Translations under genes and position numbers: made by a program
Shown: piece after piece, positions 17,287-27,153 of the stretch
Numbering within the stretch: the stretch's first letter is position 1
Layout: each line of letters begins with the position of its first letter
The notes under the pieces: generated by a model
Databases searched by the model: none
Told to the model about the DNA's origin: nothing
Seen by the model: only the letters and a program-made list of their open reading frames with translations
DNA from: Muribaculaceae bacterium
GTDB taxonomy: Bacteria > Bacteroidota > Bacteroidia > Bacteroidales > Muribaculaceae
DNA length: 64,000 nt
Direction: 5' to 3'
Assembly: GCA_017396945.1 (NCBI GenBank)
Contig: JAFQKI010000011.1
Span: 1 to 64,000 of the forward strand

Positions 17287-17847
17287 ATGAAAAAGTTATT
17301 ATATTTGCCCGCTATTTTCCTTACTATTATTGCTACCGCCTGCAACATGGATGGCGATAATGTGTGGGAAGATTACCGCGATTGGCGCGAAACCAACGAG
17401 CAATGGATACTTGACCAAGCAAGTCGCACCAACGACGATGGTACGCCATATTACACTAAACTTGTTCCGACATGGGATAAAGATTCATATATCCTTATTC
17501 ACTACTTCAATGACCGTAATGAAACAAAGGATAATTTGACACCACTATTCACAAGCACCATTGATGTAAAATACATCGGGAGGTTGTATAACGATGAGCC
17601 TTTTGACTCGTCATACGCTTATACTCAATGGGGCGACAGCATCCTACGCACAACACAGGCCAATCTCATCGAGGGTTGGGCTATCGCGTTAAGTGACATG
17701 CACGTGGGAGACTCTTGCGAAATTCTTGTCCCTTATCAACAAGCATACGGCTCAAGCGAGAGTGGAATTATCAAACCTTACAGCGCTTTGAAATTCAACC
17801 TCAAACTCGTCGATATCCCCTACTACGAAACAAAAAATCCGGAATAA
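17287..17847 (+). CDS. FKBP-type peptidyl-prolyl isomerase lipoprotein
   Basis: I take the ATG at 17287, giving 186 residues. A longer frame reaching back to 17125 would overlap lemA and lose the signal peptide. The start gives a clean lipoprotein signal ending in ATAC (MKKLLYLPAIFLTIIATAC). The C-terminal half is FKBP-like: IEGWAIALSDMHVGDSCEILVPYQQAYG and PYSALKFNLKLV. It should be anchored in the periplasmic side of the envelope and assist folding. The FKBP active-site set is only partly visible, so activity is uncertain. Confidence 0.85.
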   Translation: MKKLLYLPAIFLTIIATACNMDGDNVWEDYRDWRETNEQWILDQASRTNDDGTPYYTKLVPTWDKDSYILIHYFNDRNETKDNLTPLFTSTIDVKYIGRLYNDEPFDSSYAYTQWGDSILRTTQANLIEGWAIALSDMHVGDSCEILVPYQQAYGSSESGIIKPYSALKFNLKLVDIPYYETKNPE

Positions 17848-17868
17848 TCACAACTCCCGGAAACAATA

Positions 17869-17905
17869 AATGATGGGCTGACGCTAAAAACGTCATCCCA
17901 TCATT
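17869..17905. terminator. Convergent (bidirectional) terminator
   Basis: AATGATGGG (17869-17877) pairs with CCCATCATT (17897-17905) with inner GACG/CGTC pairing. It lies between the plus-strand FKBP gene and the minus-strand asdA gene, so it may stop both. Confidence 0.75.
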
Positions 17906-17918
17906 GTTAATGTATTAG

Positions 17919-19562
17919 TTATTTATTATTCAGGAATTTTTCGTGATAGCTATCGAGGATTGTGCGGATAGCCGTGCCGATGCGCAGATAAGACTTACGG
18001 TCAAGGTTGGCAAGTGACGCCCTCACCGACCAATCAGGTCCGGCAAAGCCATCGCCATTCAACAACACAACAGCTGTTTCATTTGCAAGTCGTATTACAA
18101 AGTCAAGCGGCTCATAATTCTTTGTCAGGTAGTCGCAAAACTCATCGCCATAAAACTTTCTTGCCCACACCATAATATCGATTTCCGAATAATAACCGGC
18201 TCTCAGCTTGTCGGGAAGCAGAGTAAACCCGGTTGTTTTCCACAATGCGTCCAATCGATTGTTTATTATCGTCAGCATACGCTTCTTATAAACATTTTCC
18301 TTGTCAAGCAACGCAAATGAAGCAAACAGCGACATCTGCATTTGTTGTGGAGTTGAGAGGCCGGCGGTGTGATTGAGCGCAACCAAGCGACTATCAGCAA
18401 CCAAGCGATCCACAAACTTTATTTTCTCAGGATGCAACGATAATGAGCCATAACGACGATTGAGCGCGACCTTATCCTCTTCGGGCAAGTTTTCAATAAG
18501 GCAATCAAATATATTCAACTGATTTACAGCCATAACCGCAAGTCGCCAACCTGTCGCGCCAAAGTATTTTGAGAATGAGTAAACACATATTGTGTTATGT
18601 GGCAAACGATACATCAACGAACGGAAATCTGGTACAAACGTACCATAGACATCATCAGTGACAATCATCAAGTCGGGGTTGTCGGTCTTCACTATATCCA
18701 CAATCAAGTCAAGTGTATGTTGGGATAATGTGTAAGATGGCGGATTGCTCGGATTGACCAAACACAATAGTTTCACACTTTTGTCACGCAACTTATTGAT
18801 CTCCTCATCGGGATACTGCCAAGAGTGGAACCCATCTCGCTCAACCTTGTTGGCACTGATCTCTACCACATCAAAAGCAAATCGGTCCAACCGAGGTATC
18901 TCAAGATAAGGGGTGAATATCGGTGTCATCAATGCGATTTTATCACCTCGTTTCAACAACCTGTTTTCTTGCAAAGAGTCAAAAGCATAACACATTCCTG
19001 CAGTTCCACCCTCACAAGCAAACAGATCAAACGTTTCACTACTATCAACATCACCATTCATTTCCTGGGCAAGATAATCACGCACCAATAGTTCGGTGTG
19101 TTTCAAAATGCGGTCGGGCGATGGATATTGATCCCCTATCACAGCTTCAGCCCATTCATGTGCTACTTCATCGGGATTGGCATTATATCGAGTCACAAGA
19201 TAATTCATTGTGTCTTGTATTAATTGCGCCCCGGCATTGCCGGCATGTTTATCAAGATATTCACTGAGTCGTTTGGCACACCCCGCAGTCGATGGTATTC
19301 CGGCGATACCATCACCTACATCTTTGGTATGACGACACTCAGAGAGTGCCCATTCTCCAAGCATGAAAAACGCTTCACGAGGTACGGTCGCAATCCAGTT
19401 GGGATTACCGCGCCCGGCATTAAGAAATGTTGCCGTTGACTTACGCGCATCATCTTGTGCCATCTCAATGAGTCGATTTTTAATCTCAAACGGACTCATA
19501 GTCTCTAATTCTTTCTCAAAGTCTCTTGTTATCAAGCTCTTTGATGTTGGTTGTTTATCCAT
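17919..19562 (-). CDS. asdA: Bifunctional aspartate aminotransferase / L-aspartate 4-decarboxylase
   Basis: The 547-residue PLP enzyme converts L-aspartate to L-alanine and CO2. It is a fold-type I aminotransferase with the PLP lysine K332 in VYSFSKYFGATGWRLAV and the longer N- and C-terminal parts seen in AsdA compared with ordinary aminotransferases of about 400 residues. It follows aspT by 35 nt in the same direction. Together they form the aspartate:alanine cycle, in which decarboxylation consumes a proton inside the cell and exchange builds a proton motive force. Confidence 0.92.
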   Translation of the reverse strand: MDKQPTSKSLITRDFEKELETMSPFEIKNRLIEMAQDDARKSTATFLNAGRGNPNWIATVPREAFFMLGEWALSECRHTKDVGDGIAGIPSTAGCAKRLSEYLDKHAGNAGAQLIQDTMNYLVTRYNANPDEVAHEWAEAVIGDQYPSPDRILKHTELLVRDYLAQEMNGDVDSSETFDLFACEGGTAGMCYAFDSLQENRLLKRGDKIALMTPIFTPYLEIPRLDRFAFDVVEISANKVERDGFHSWQYPDEEINKLRDKSVKLLCLVNPSNPPSYTLSQHTLDLIVDIVKTDNPDLMIVTDDVYGTFVPDFRSLMYRLPHNTICVYSFSKYFGATGWRLAVMAVNQLNIFDCLIENLPEEDKVALNRRYGSLSLHPEKIKFVDRLVADSRLVALNHTAGLSTPQQMQMSLFASFALLDKENVYKKRMLTIINNRLDALWKTTGFTLLPDKLRAGYYSEIDIMVWARKFYGDEFCDYLTKNYEPLDFVIRLANETAVVLLNGDGFAGPDWSVRASLANLDRKSYLRIGTAIRTILDSYHEKFLNNK

Positions 19563-19597
19563 AATATCAAATTTAGATTATATCTGTATATTTCAGT

Positions 19598-21298
19598 TTA
19601 TACCATTAACAAGACTATTGCCACACCCCATAGTATTAACAATGTATTACCTACGGCATAGGTCACAGTATAACCCATTGCGGGGATTGTGCTATCGAGC
19701 GAGTCTTGTATTGCTCCGAGTGCGGCTGTGGTCGTACGACCTCCGGCACAACAGCCAAGATTGATTGCGGGATGAAATTTAAAAATTTTGGCACCCATCC
19801 ACAATCCTATAAATAGCGGTATCGATGTAGCGAGCACTCCGGCGACAAACAACATGAAGCCCACCTCTTTAATCCCGCTGATAAATGTCGGACCGGCACT
19901 GATGCCAATAACCGCGATAAACATATTCAACCCAAGGTTGTTCAAAATCCACAACGATGGTTGAGGTATGCGACCAAAAGTAGGGTGTTTAGAACGCAAC
20001 CACCCAAATACCAAGCCGGCTATCAAAGCGCCGCCACTTGTGCTGAGGCTGATAGGCACTCCACCGAGATGCAATGTCAATGCTCCGATGAGACCACCAA
20101 TGACTATACCCAAGCCCACAAACACCAAGTCGGTTTGATTGGTAGGACGATCAACATAACCCAACTGAGGCGCCGCCATGTTTACTTCACGAGCAAGCCC
20201 ATTGAGAATCAAAGTATCACCCGCCGACAGTTCGGTCTGTGCCAATACCGGTATATCTACTCCACCACGCTTTATAGCTTTAATCATAATGCCATACATA
20301 AATGGTTTTGCCCGCAATTGATCTACAGTCAAGCCGTCTGCCGTCTTCTTTGTCAACATCACCGACAATTCCTCTACAGGGAATGTCAACAATTCATTAT
20401 CAGCCACTTCAGCACCAATCCATGATTCATCCTGAATGATATATTCACGACGACCGCTCAACACGATTTCATCCCCCTTATGAACTACGGCAGTGGGTGC
20501 AACCTCAACGATTTTGCCATCGGAGCGCAATCGTTCCACAAACACTCTCCGTTGCATCCCCTTGATGTAATCCTCAATCTCACTAACAGTGCGGTCAGAG
20601 TCAAAATAAGATGACGTCGCTTTGTAGGCTCTGAACACCACCGGACGATTGGCATTGATAAACGCTGGATCGGAAGTGAGAGCGCTTTGATTCATTTGGC
20701 GAGCGAGTTCCATTGTCTGTTCCTTAACCTTTGCCAATCCACCCAATAACCGCGGTCCGATATTTCCAAGGATATATGCCGACCCGATTGTACCAAAAAT
20801 ATAGGTAACAGCATAACATACCGGAATAATCTCAATCCACGCTTTTTTGTCGGCGGCCGATGCGTCAAGAGTCTGAATTGTATCACCACCGACACCGATT
20901 ACAGCCGAGATAGTTTGCGCACCCGATAGCAACCCTGCCGCCTCGCCGGGAGAGTAGCCAAGAAACTTTGCGATACCCAATGTCACGAGCAGACACACCA
21001 CACACAATGCGCATGCAAATCCTACCTGTTTCAACCCTGTACCTTTTAGCGAACGGAAAAACTGCGGTCCTACGCTATAACCTATCGCAAAAAGAAACAA
21101 CAAAAAGAAAATTGATTTTACCGGTCCCGAAATAGGGATATTCATCTGCCCTACCACTACACCGACAAGCAAAACCGAAGTTACGGTTCCGAGCGAGAAG
21201 TTTTTATACTTCAATCGTCCAATCCAGAAACCGATACCGATTGTAAGGAAAATAGCCAAAGCCGGATATTCCCTGAATGTGTCAACAATCCATTCCAT
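19598..21298 (-). CDS. aspT: Aspartate:alanine antiporter, AAE transporter family
   Basis: The 566-residue membrane protein has about ten hydrophobic segments in two bundles (N-terminal about 1-180 and C-terminal about 380-566) around a central cytoplasmic part with two TrkA-C-like domains (about 205-290 and 295-370). Motifs [12 protein letters not shown] and [11 protein letters not shown] repeat in the two halves, as in the AspT/YbjL/YidE family. Its neighbour asdA supplies the matching decarboxylase, which makes AspT the specific call. No consensus promoter was found upstream. Confidence 0.9.
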   Translation of the reverse strand: MEWIVDTFREYPALAIFLTIGIGFWIGRLKYKNFSLGTVTSVLLVGVVVGQMNIPISGPVKSIFFLLFLFAIGYSVGPQFFRSLKGTGLKQVGFACALCVVCLLVTLGIAKFLGYSPGEAAGLLSGAQTISAVIGVGGDTIQTLDASAADKKAWIEIIPVCYAVTYIFGTIGSAYILGNIGPRLLGGLAKVKEQTMELARQMNQSALTSDPAFINANRPVVFRAYKATSSYFDSDRTVSEIEDYIKGMQRRVFVERLRSDGKIVEVAPTAVVHKGDEIVLSGRREYIIQDESWIGAEVADNELLTFPVEELSVMLTKKTADGLTVDQLRAKPFMYGIMIKAIKRGGVDIPVLAQTELSAGDTLILNGLAREVNMAAPQLGYVDRPTNQTDLVFVGLGIVIGGLIGALTLHLGGVPISLSTSGGALIAGLVFGWLRSKHPTFGRIPQPSLWILNNLGLNMFIAVIGISAGPTFISGIKEVGFMLFVAGVLATSIPLFIGLWMGAKIFKFHPAINLGCCAGGRTTTAALGAIQDSLDSTIPAMGYTVTYAVGNTLLILWGVAIVLLMV

Positions 21299-21443
21299 AG
21301 TATTCTTTAAGTTTACAATTAATATAAGAGTTTTCTGAAATTCTTCTTATTTATCAATCTTCAAAACATCTTATAATCATTAAAGGTTCCCAAAAATCAC
21401 ATAATTTAACCCTCGTTTTTGCAGTTTCTCTGCCTAAGAAACG

Positions 21444-21476
21444 AAAAAAGGTCGTGGCGGGATGCGTCACGACCTT
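21444..21476 (-). terminator. Terminator of the BspA-like pseudogene
   Basis: AAGGTCGTG (21448-21456) pairs with CACGACCTT (21468-21476); on the minus strand the stem is followed by six T (complement of 21444-21449). Confidence 0.85.
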
Positions 21477-21500
21477 AACTGTGGAATTTATTAATGTGTG

Positions 21501-22528
21501 TTATTTCACAAACTCTTTGCGGGTTGTGCCGTCGCTGTAGATGACGATGTTGATGCCTTGCGCGGGTGCTGAGAGCAGGCGTCCGTGGAGGTCATAGCGG
21601 GCAACCTCGGTGGCATAAGGCGTTTCTATGTCTCCAATTCCAGCATAAGGCGTTTCTGCTATATTAGTGAAATTTTCCCAAACATCAGCATTCGCATACG
21701 ACTCCATAGAACCAATAGGGACATATAATGTTGCTTGTCGATATACATTATCTTCAAAAAAATCATCGTTATTACAAGTTGGCGGTATTGGATTCCCCAC
21801 ATAAATATCCGTTAAATTTGAGCAACCCGTAAACACATGACACCCTATTGCATCAATTGAATTTGATATTGTAACAGAGGTTAGTTTACCACAACTATAA
21901 AATGCAGCTGAGCCAATTTTCAGTTACCGAATTGGGAATATCTATGCACGTTAGACTATCACAGTTTAAGAAAAATTCAGAGGGAATATAAGTAACATTT
22001 TCACCAAACGTTACCGATTTTAACGTCTTCTGTTCAAAACAAATTGGGAAACCTTTTGAACTCGTATCTCTTCCAATATAAACTTTTTCCAACGGACAGT
22101 CTTGAAAAATACTAGGAGTATCATTATAGCCATGCGCATGTGGTGCAGTTGTATGAGTAGCCATCATAGAATTTTGCCCCACGTTCAACTGAGTACTTCC
22201 ATCTTTGATTATTACATTTTTTAATCCAGTACAACCTCTAAAGGCATAATCCTCAATTAAATCAACTGTGCAGGGAATAGTTACTGTGGTTAAGCCGGCA
22301 CAACCACTGAAGGCAGAAGATTCAATTTTTGTTACCGTGTAAGTTATGCCCTCGTAAGTGACATTTTCGGGGATAACTATATCGCCTGAATAGGCGGGAG
22401 GGTTTGACTGGCGACCGCAACAGTGCGGTCTGCTTCCGAAATCACGTTGTAGCTGATGTTGTCAACCTGAAATGCGTTAGCAACAAAACAAGGGCTATTG
22501 CCGGTTTTAATGGGTAAAATTTCATCAT
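21501..22528 (-). pseudogene. BspA-like leucine-rich-repeat surface protein, broken by frameshifts
   Basis: Read from an ATG at 22528, the frame opens with a signal peptide (MMKFYPLKPAIALVLLL) and then breaks. A second frame continues with VANAFQVDNISYNVISEADRTVAVAS. A third carries AYSGDIVIPENVTYEG and two to three LRR units up to about 21910 (CIDIPNSVT). The last frame holds KIGSAAFYSCGKLTSVTI, another repeat and a C-terminal sorting-like tail (RYDLHGRLLSAPAQGINIVIY). Joined, the pieces make one BspA/Treponema-repeat protein of about 340 residues. Three single-gene frame breaks make a true pseudogene more likely than an assembly error. Promoter and terminator are still present. Confidence 0.75.
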
Positions 22529-22596
22529 AAGTAAAAAGTTTTGTTGTTAATATATTAATTAATAGTCGTTAATCGCAAATTGCACCAAATAGGGTG

Positions 22597-22604
22597 CAAA
22601 TTTA
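22597..22604 (-). promoter_or_regulatory. -7 promoter motif of the BspA-like pseudogene
   Basis: The minus strand reads TAAATTTG, a consensus -7 element, 69 nt before the pseudogene start codon. Confidence 0.5.
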
Positions 22605-22709
22605 CGAATAAATGGCTGCATCCCCCCTATTTAAATTTTGTCAACCATGATTTTATCGATGTGAAATTTTGTAAAATCAGCGTATTTTTTGTGTTTTTAT
22701 AATATAAAA

Positions 22710-22797
22710 GCGGTTTCCCGCGCCAACATTCCTTACATCGAATAAAATGTCCGACAGGACATCGTTCTAAGGTAACCGGCGGCTTCAGCCGTCGGGG
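22710..22797. repeat. Dispersed structured repeat, copy A
   Basis: Contains hairpin TGTCC-N4-GGACA, then a TCTAAGGTAACCGG core and a second hairpin CGGCT-TC-AGCCG. The stretch GGACATCG(T)TCTAAGGTAACCGG recurs in the opposite orientation near 61760-61785 with one base inserted or deleted. Confidence 0.6.
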
Positions 22798-22811
22798 AAT
22801 AGTGAAACAGA

Positions 22812-22845
22812 AGAAAGGCGTGCCTGGAAAGTGGCACGCCTTTCT
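22812..22845 (-). terminator. Terminator of the FN3/CUB gene
   Basis: AGAAAGGCGTGCC (22812-22824) pairs over 13 bp with GGCACGCCTTTCT (22833-22845). It lies 30 nt beyond the stop codon of the minus-strand gene. Confidence 0.85.
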
Positions 22846-22874
22846 ATTACTGATTTTTTGGATTTCTATTCTGA

Positions 22875-25757
22875 TTATTTCTTGACAACCTTTGTTGTAA
22901 TAAAGTCGCCATCGGTAGTAATCGCTGTCAACACATAGATGCCGGCAGAAAGCGTCTCTACATTCATTTCGTTGCAATTTTCAACTTCCACTACTACTTG
23001 ACCCGACAATGAAACAAGTTTAGCCGATTCCACGTCAGCACCGATATAAAGCACTGAAGCGACAGGATTGGGGTAAACTTTCACGCTTGTATTGTCGGTA
23101 ACGATTGACTCAACACCTGCCGAAGGCAAGAAGAGCAATTTGGTTGTAGGTAGATGTTTTTCGCAATCCCAACCAAATAAAGCGTTATGGTCAATTGTTT
23201 CGGTTTCGTCCCATGGAGAGTCAAAACGGGTGCGCATAGGAGCATCTAAAACATCATAGCAGTAGTCACCTTGGAATGTAACTCCCTCAAATTGAGTACC
23301 GGGAGCATCTTTAAACACCATGATAGCGAGAGTACCACCCTTGTATTCATATCCTTCAGTAAGTTGGATAGTCCACTCTTTATCGACAGTTCTTACAGGC
23401 ACATTGCCGTCAAACACCAATGTCATTTCTTCTGATTTGATGTTAGATGACTTGAGGTCTTCTCTATCGGTTTCTGTAACCCACACTTTTACCGGAACAT
23501 TGGGATAGTTGCTTGTCACTTCATAATATGGGAATGAGATCATTTTAAGGAGACCGCTTTCCACACCTATTTCGTTCGGATAATAAAGTGTTTGAGATAC
23601 TGATTGGTGAGACATGAAAGAGACGGGGCATACGAGGAGTTCTTCTGTTCCGTTTCCAATTTGAACAAACTTGCTACCTTTTGCAATTACATTCACAACA
23701 AAATTAGCTGAATTGTTTGCCACGTCGGCGTCTTTTGCATATTCGATTGTCGCAGTAAGAGCAACCTCACCAATAGTTGTGTGAGTCGCGGTCAATTCAA
23801 TGTCAACAATTGCAGTCGGCTCAACATCCACACCATCGGCTTGAGCTACAACCGCTCCATTCGCATCCTTAATCACAACTTTATATTCAGTCGCGGCAAT
23901 AGTTTGCGCACCTTTGTTTTGTACCTTAACCACATATTTTGACGCAGCGCCTTGCTCAGCATAAAGTTCGCCGGCAAATGCAGTCAAAACCAAATCATAT
24001 TGTTTCTTTTCCAATATGGTTACATTTGCGGCCCAACCGGTATAACGCTCCATAATGTCGGATTCAAACACAAATGTCAACGCGCCATCGCTACTTGTAG
24101 ATTCTAATGAAATCAAGTCATAAGGCACAACGGTAGAAGAGTATTCACCCACTTTAGGAGCATTCACGCTACTACCATTAAATATGGTCATTAAGTCGTA
24201 AGATTCGATATCAAAAGTTTCAAATTCAATTATAACCACACTATTGGCAGTTGCCGGACGAATTACGAGAGTATCGTTTTCAGAGTTGGGATAGCTCGCA
24301 TTAGGGCCACCCGCATCATAGAATTTGTAGGTCTTGCCCGCTTCAACAACAGCCTCACCGGTAGTCATCACAATCCAGTCGGCAGGTTTAACCATGATTG
24401 GCTCAGAAGTTGTCACAACACCATTACCAACCTCGTTAACAGCATAGATAGAATATGTATAGGTACCGAATGCGGGAGAATCGGCAAAAGAAGTAGCATT
24501 AGTCACTTCAAATTTAGTATTTAAAGAGCCTGAAATGCGAGTAACCACATATTTAGTAACGCTTGCGGGATCATACTCACCGCCAAACATACCTTCGGTA
24601 GGCGCATCCCATGTCAAAAGTGCTTGGCTATCGCCTTGAGCGACCTTGAAATTCAAAACAGCACCGGGAGCGTTCTTACCAACATAGGCACTAATGAGAT
24701 CGGTATCTACACCACCATCACCTTTGCTGTTGAAAGGAACGATTTTGTAGTTATGAGAACCGGTTGACAAACCTTTGTCCACATACGACACAGCTTTACC
24801 CGCATCGGCAACGGTATAATTGATAGTTGTCAGGAGAGTGCCATCACGATAGATTTTCACACCAGAGAAATCAGTCAACGCATTGCCTTGAATATCAACC
24901 GAGGGGTTAACCCAAGATATAGTCATGTCGCTACCGGCAGCCAAAGCACTGCGGTTTGTAACACGGTCGGGAGTACCTAATGGAGCATTAATCCATGGGA
25001 TAAACAAACTATTTATACTATCATAACCACCTTCACCGACATAGTTAATAGGTTTAGCTTCGCCGGTTTTGATATTGATTTCATAAAGAATGTAGTCACC
25101 GTTATTAGCCCAATACAATTTATTGGTATAACGATCAAACTCCATACTTTGAGTAAATGATGGTTCGGTTCCAAGCACCCCTATGGCAGAAACCACAGCT
25201 GTGGTTTTGTTTATCTTGTAAAAACTACCATCGGGACTCACACCATACATTTGATTGTTGGCATCGCAAGCGATAGCCAACATTTCGGCGGCAACACCAC
25301 CGGCGGTTTGGAAATTGGCAACAGTGGTAGTCGCACCTGTCTCAAGATTAACTTTCACCAATGTTTTTGCATTTGATGTTAAGCCAAACATAGTGTTAGT
25401 CTCATAGTCATAAGTCATGTCACCCAATCGAGAGCCTTTCACTGCGATCAGGCTGCGTTCACCGGTGTTTATATCTATTGTATAGAAACCTTCAAGTGTA
25501 GATTGCGTACCTGGTTTTGTCGCTTGTGCATACCATTTATAATTATAATATGCACCGGCATAAATATGTCCCATCTTGCTTTGATTGGCAATCAGAGTCA
25601 CCGCACGAGGGTTGTTGCTTGGGAATTTAATAGGACCTGTCACCGCATCACCTTCACAGTTCTGCCAACAGCGATAGGCATAGATTGTAGTTTGAGCATT
25701 GACTACTGACACCATCCCAATAAGAGCCATAGTCAAACTTAAAATTAATTTTTTCAT
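22875..25757 (-). CDS. Secreted FN3/CUB-domain protein with T9SS type A sorting domain
   Basis: A 960-residue exported protein. A signal peptide ends near residue 21 (SVVNAQ). Residues about 22-265 form a propeller-like region with repeats such as GFYTIDINTGER and LVKVNLETGATT. Two fibronectin type III domains follow (about 268-465). Residues about 466-590 resemble a CUB domain (TGEAVVEAGKTYKFYDAGGP, VVIIEFETFDIE). A CARDB/Ig-like domain (about 592-695) and an unassigned segment lead to a T9SS C-terminal domain (about 881-960, KVYPNPVAS...GIYVLTAI). It is expected at the cell surface or released. No catalytic motif is seen; binding or adhesion is the likely job. Confidence 0.85.
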   Translation of the reverse strand: MKKLILSLTMALIGMVSVVNAQTTIYAYRCWQNCEGDAVTGPIKFPSNNPRAVTLIANQSKMGHIYAGAYYNYKWYAQATKPGTQSTLEGFYTIDINTGERSLIAVKGSRLGDMTYDYETNTMFGLTSNAKTLVKVNLETGATTTVANFQTAGGVAAEMLAIACDANNQMYGVSPDGSFYKINKTTAVVSAIGVLGTEPSFTQSMEFDRYTNKLYWANNGDYILYEINIKTGEAKPINYVGEGGYDSINSLFIPWINAPLGTPDRVTNRSALAAGSDMTISWVNPSVDIQGNALTDFSGVKIYRDGTLLTTINYTVADAGKAVSYVDKGLSTGSHNYKIVPFNSKGDGGVDTDLISAYVGKNAPGAVLNFKVAQGDSQALLTWDAPTEGMFGGEYDPASVTKYVVTRISGSLNTKFEVTNATSFADSPAFGTYTYSIYAVNEVGNGVVTTSEPIMVKPADWIVMTTGEAVVEAGKTYKFYDAGGPNASYPNSENDTLVIRPATANSVVIIEFETFDIESYDLMTIFNGSSVNAPKVGEYSSTVVPYDLISLESTSSDGALTFVFESDIMERYTGWAANVTILEKKQYDLVLTAFAGELYAEQGAASKYVVKVQNKGAQTIAATEYKVVIKDANGAVVAQADGVDVEPTAIVDIELTATHTTIGEVALTATIEYAKDADVANNSANFVVNVIAKGSKFVQIGNGTEELLVCPVSFMSHQSVSQTLYYPNEIGVESGLLKMISFPYYEVTSNYPNVPVKVWVTETDREDLKSSNIKSEEMTLVFDGNVPVRTVDKEWTIQLTEGYEYKGGTLAIMVFKDAPGTQFEGVTFQGDYCYDVLDAPMRTRFDSPWDETETIDHNALFGWDCEKHLPTTKLLFLPSAGVESIVTDNTSVKVYPNPVASVLYIGADVESAKLVSLSGQVVVEVENCNEMNVETLSAGIYVLTAITTDGDFITTKVVKK

Positions 25758-25790
25758 CTTAACTTTTTATATTGTTGATTAAATTCATTA

Positions 25791-25822
25791 CAAAATTACA
25801 TATTTTCAGCATAATTCACCAA
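25791..25822 (-). promoter_or_regulatory. Promoter of the FN3/CUB gene
   Basis: The minus strand shows TAATTTTG (25791-25798), with a TTG about 21 nt upstream (25820-25822). The leader is about 35 nt. Confidence 0.55.
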
Positions 25823-25920
25823 TTTACACCAATAATTATTCAATTTGCCGATAAAAATTCATTTTACTTCTTATTGCAATAATAAAACTTTATCCATGGT
25901 GTCCATTTATTGAATTTTGT

Positions 25921-25951
25921 TTTGATGCCCGGTATTTTTTTAGTAGTTTTG
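25921..25951 (+). promoter_or_regulatory. Consensus promoter for the DAACS symporter operon
   Basis: TTTG at 25921-25924 and TAGTTTTG at 25944-25951 are 19 nt apart. The leader to the ATG at 25978 is about 20-25 nt. Confidence 0.7.
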
Positions 25952-25977
25952 CTGAATAAATTAGCAATAATTCAATT

Positions 25978-27147
25978 ATGAAAATTCCAAAGATTGGGCT
26001 TTTGGCTCGCATTATAATAGCAATTTTGCTCGGCATCGGTGCCGGATATTTATTCCCGGAGTGGTTGGCACGCATATTTGCGACATTCAATAGTATCTTC
26101 AGCGAGTTTCTCGGCTTCATAATTCCGCTGATTATCGTAGGTTTTGTAGCTCCGGCTATTGCCGACATCGGTAAGCAAGCCGGAAAAATGTTGATTACAA
26201 CCACCTTCATTGCCTATGGCGCAACTATCCTCGCCGGATTTGTCTCTTACTTTTCCGGAGCCACATTGTTTCCCTCAATGATTGAACCGAGCCTTATGAA
26301 CCAAAGTGTTGCCGAAGGCTCTGCAATCGAACCATATTTCACCGTAACAATCCCGGCACTGATGAATGTGATGACCGCACTCGTGCTGGCTTTTACATTG
26401 GGACTTGGCTGTGCCAAACTTTCATCCAAAGCACTTCGCGACGTCATCAACGACTTCAGAGAGATAATCAACTTGGTTATCGCAAGGGTTATCATCCCTC
26501 TGCTACCACTCTATATCTTCGGTATCTTCTTGAATATGACAATATCGGGACAAGTTGGGTCGATATTAATGACTTTTTCAAAAATCATCATTGTGATTTT
26601 TGCCATTCACATAGGGATATTGGTGCTGCAGTATTGCATTGCGGCACTATTCTCAGGTAAAAATCCGTTTAAATCGCTTGGCACGATTATGCCTGCCTAT
26701 TTCACAGCGTTGGGAACGCAGTCATCGGCGGCGACAATTCCTGTTACTTTGAGACAAACCGTGAGAATGGGGGTGCGTAGCGATGTTGCCGGTTTTGTAA
26801 TACCATTGTGCGCCACAATTCACATGTCGGGTAGCACTTTAAAAATTGTCGCCTGCGCCCTGGCATTGATGATAACCAATGGCATGACTTATGATTTCAC
26901 TATGTTTGCAGGCTTTATATGTATGCTCGGGATAACAATGGTAGCCGCGCCGGGAGTACCGGGGGGCGCAATCATGGCTTCGCTCGGGTTGCTATCGTCG
27001 ATGCTTGGATTTACCGACTCCGACAACGCCTTAATGATAGCCCTTTATATAGCCATGGATAGTTTTGGCACGGCTTGTAATGTAACTGGAGACGGCGCTA
27101 TCGCTCAAATCATTAACCGACTTTTCCAAAACAAGCAAACAACATAA
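25978..27147 (+). CDS. Dicarboxylate/amino acid:cation symporter (DAACS family)
   Basis: The 389-residue membrane protein resembles GltP/DctA/SstT transporters. It has about eight transmembrane helices, a re-entrant loop region with the serine-rich TQSSAATIPVTL (HP1), the HMSGSTLK segment in TM7, VPGGAIMASLG (HP2) and the substrate-site motif NVTGDGA in TM8. In TM7 the usual NMDG-like residues read HMSG here, so the cation site may differ. Substrate is probably an acidic or neutral amino acid or a dicarboxylate. The next gene starts 6 nt after the stop codon. Confidence 0.9.
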   Translation: MKIPKIGLLARIIIAILLGIGAGYLFPEWLARIFATFNSIFSEFLGFIIPLIIVGFVAPAIADIGKQAGKMLITTTFIAYGATILAGFVSYFSGATLFPSMIEPSLMNQSVAEGSAIEPYFTVTIPALMNVMTALVLAFTLGLGCAKLSSKALRDVINDFREIINLVIARVIIPLLPLYIFGIFLNMTISGQVGSILMTFSKIIIVIFAIHIGILVLQYCIAALFSGKNPFKSLGTIMPAYFTALGTQSSAATIPVTLRQTVRMGVRSDVAGFVIPLCATIHMSGSTLKIVACALALMITNGMTYDFTMFAGFICMLGITMVAAPGVPGGAIMASLGLLSSMLGFTDSDNALMIALYIAMDSFGTACNVTGDGAIAQIINRLFQNKQTT

Positions 27148-27153
27148 TTAACG

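Larger units (their letters stand above)
22529..22874. other. Intergenic stretch with promoter, repeat element and terminator
   Basis: This 346-bp gap holds the pseudogene promoter, a structured repeat copy (about 22710-22797) and the terminator of the FN3/CUB gene. An open frame on the minus strand here (22627-22977) runs through the repeat into the adjacent gene and has no family features. Confidence 0.6.

Noticed and set aside
17125..17847. Longer 240-residue version of the FKBP-type gene
   Set aside because: It would overlap lemA; the ATG at 17287 gives a proper lipoprotein signal directly.
22627..22977. 116-residue minus-strand open frame
   Set aside because: It runs through the repeat copy and out of frame through the end of the FN3/CUB gene; no domain recognised.
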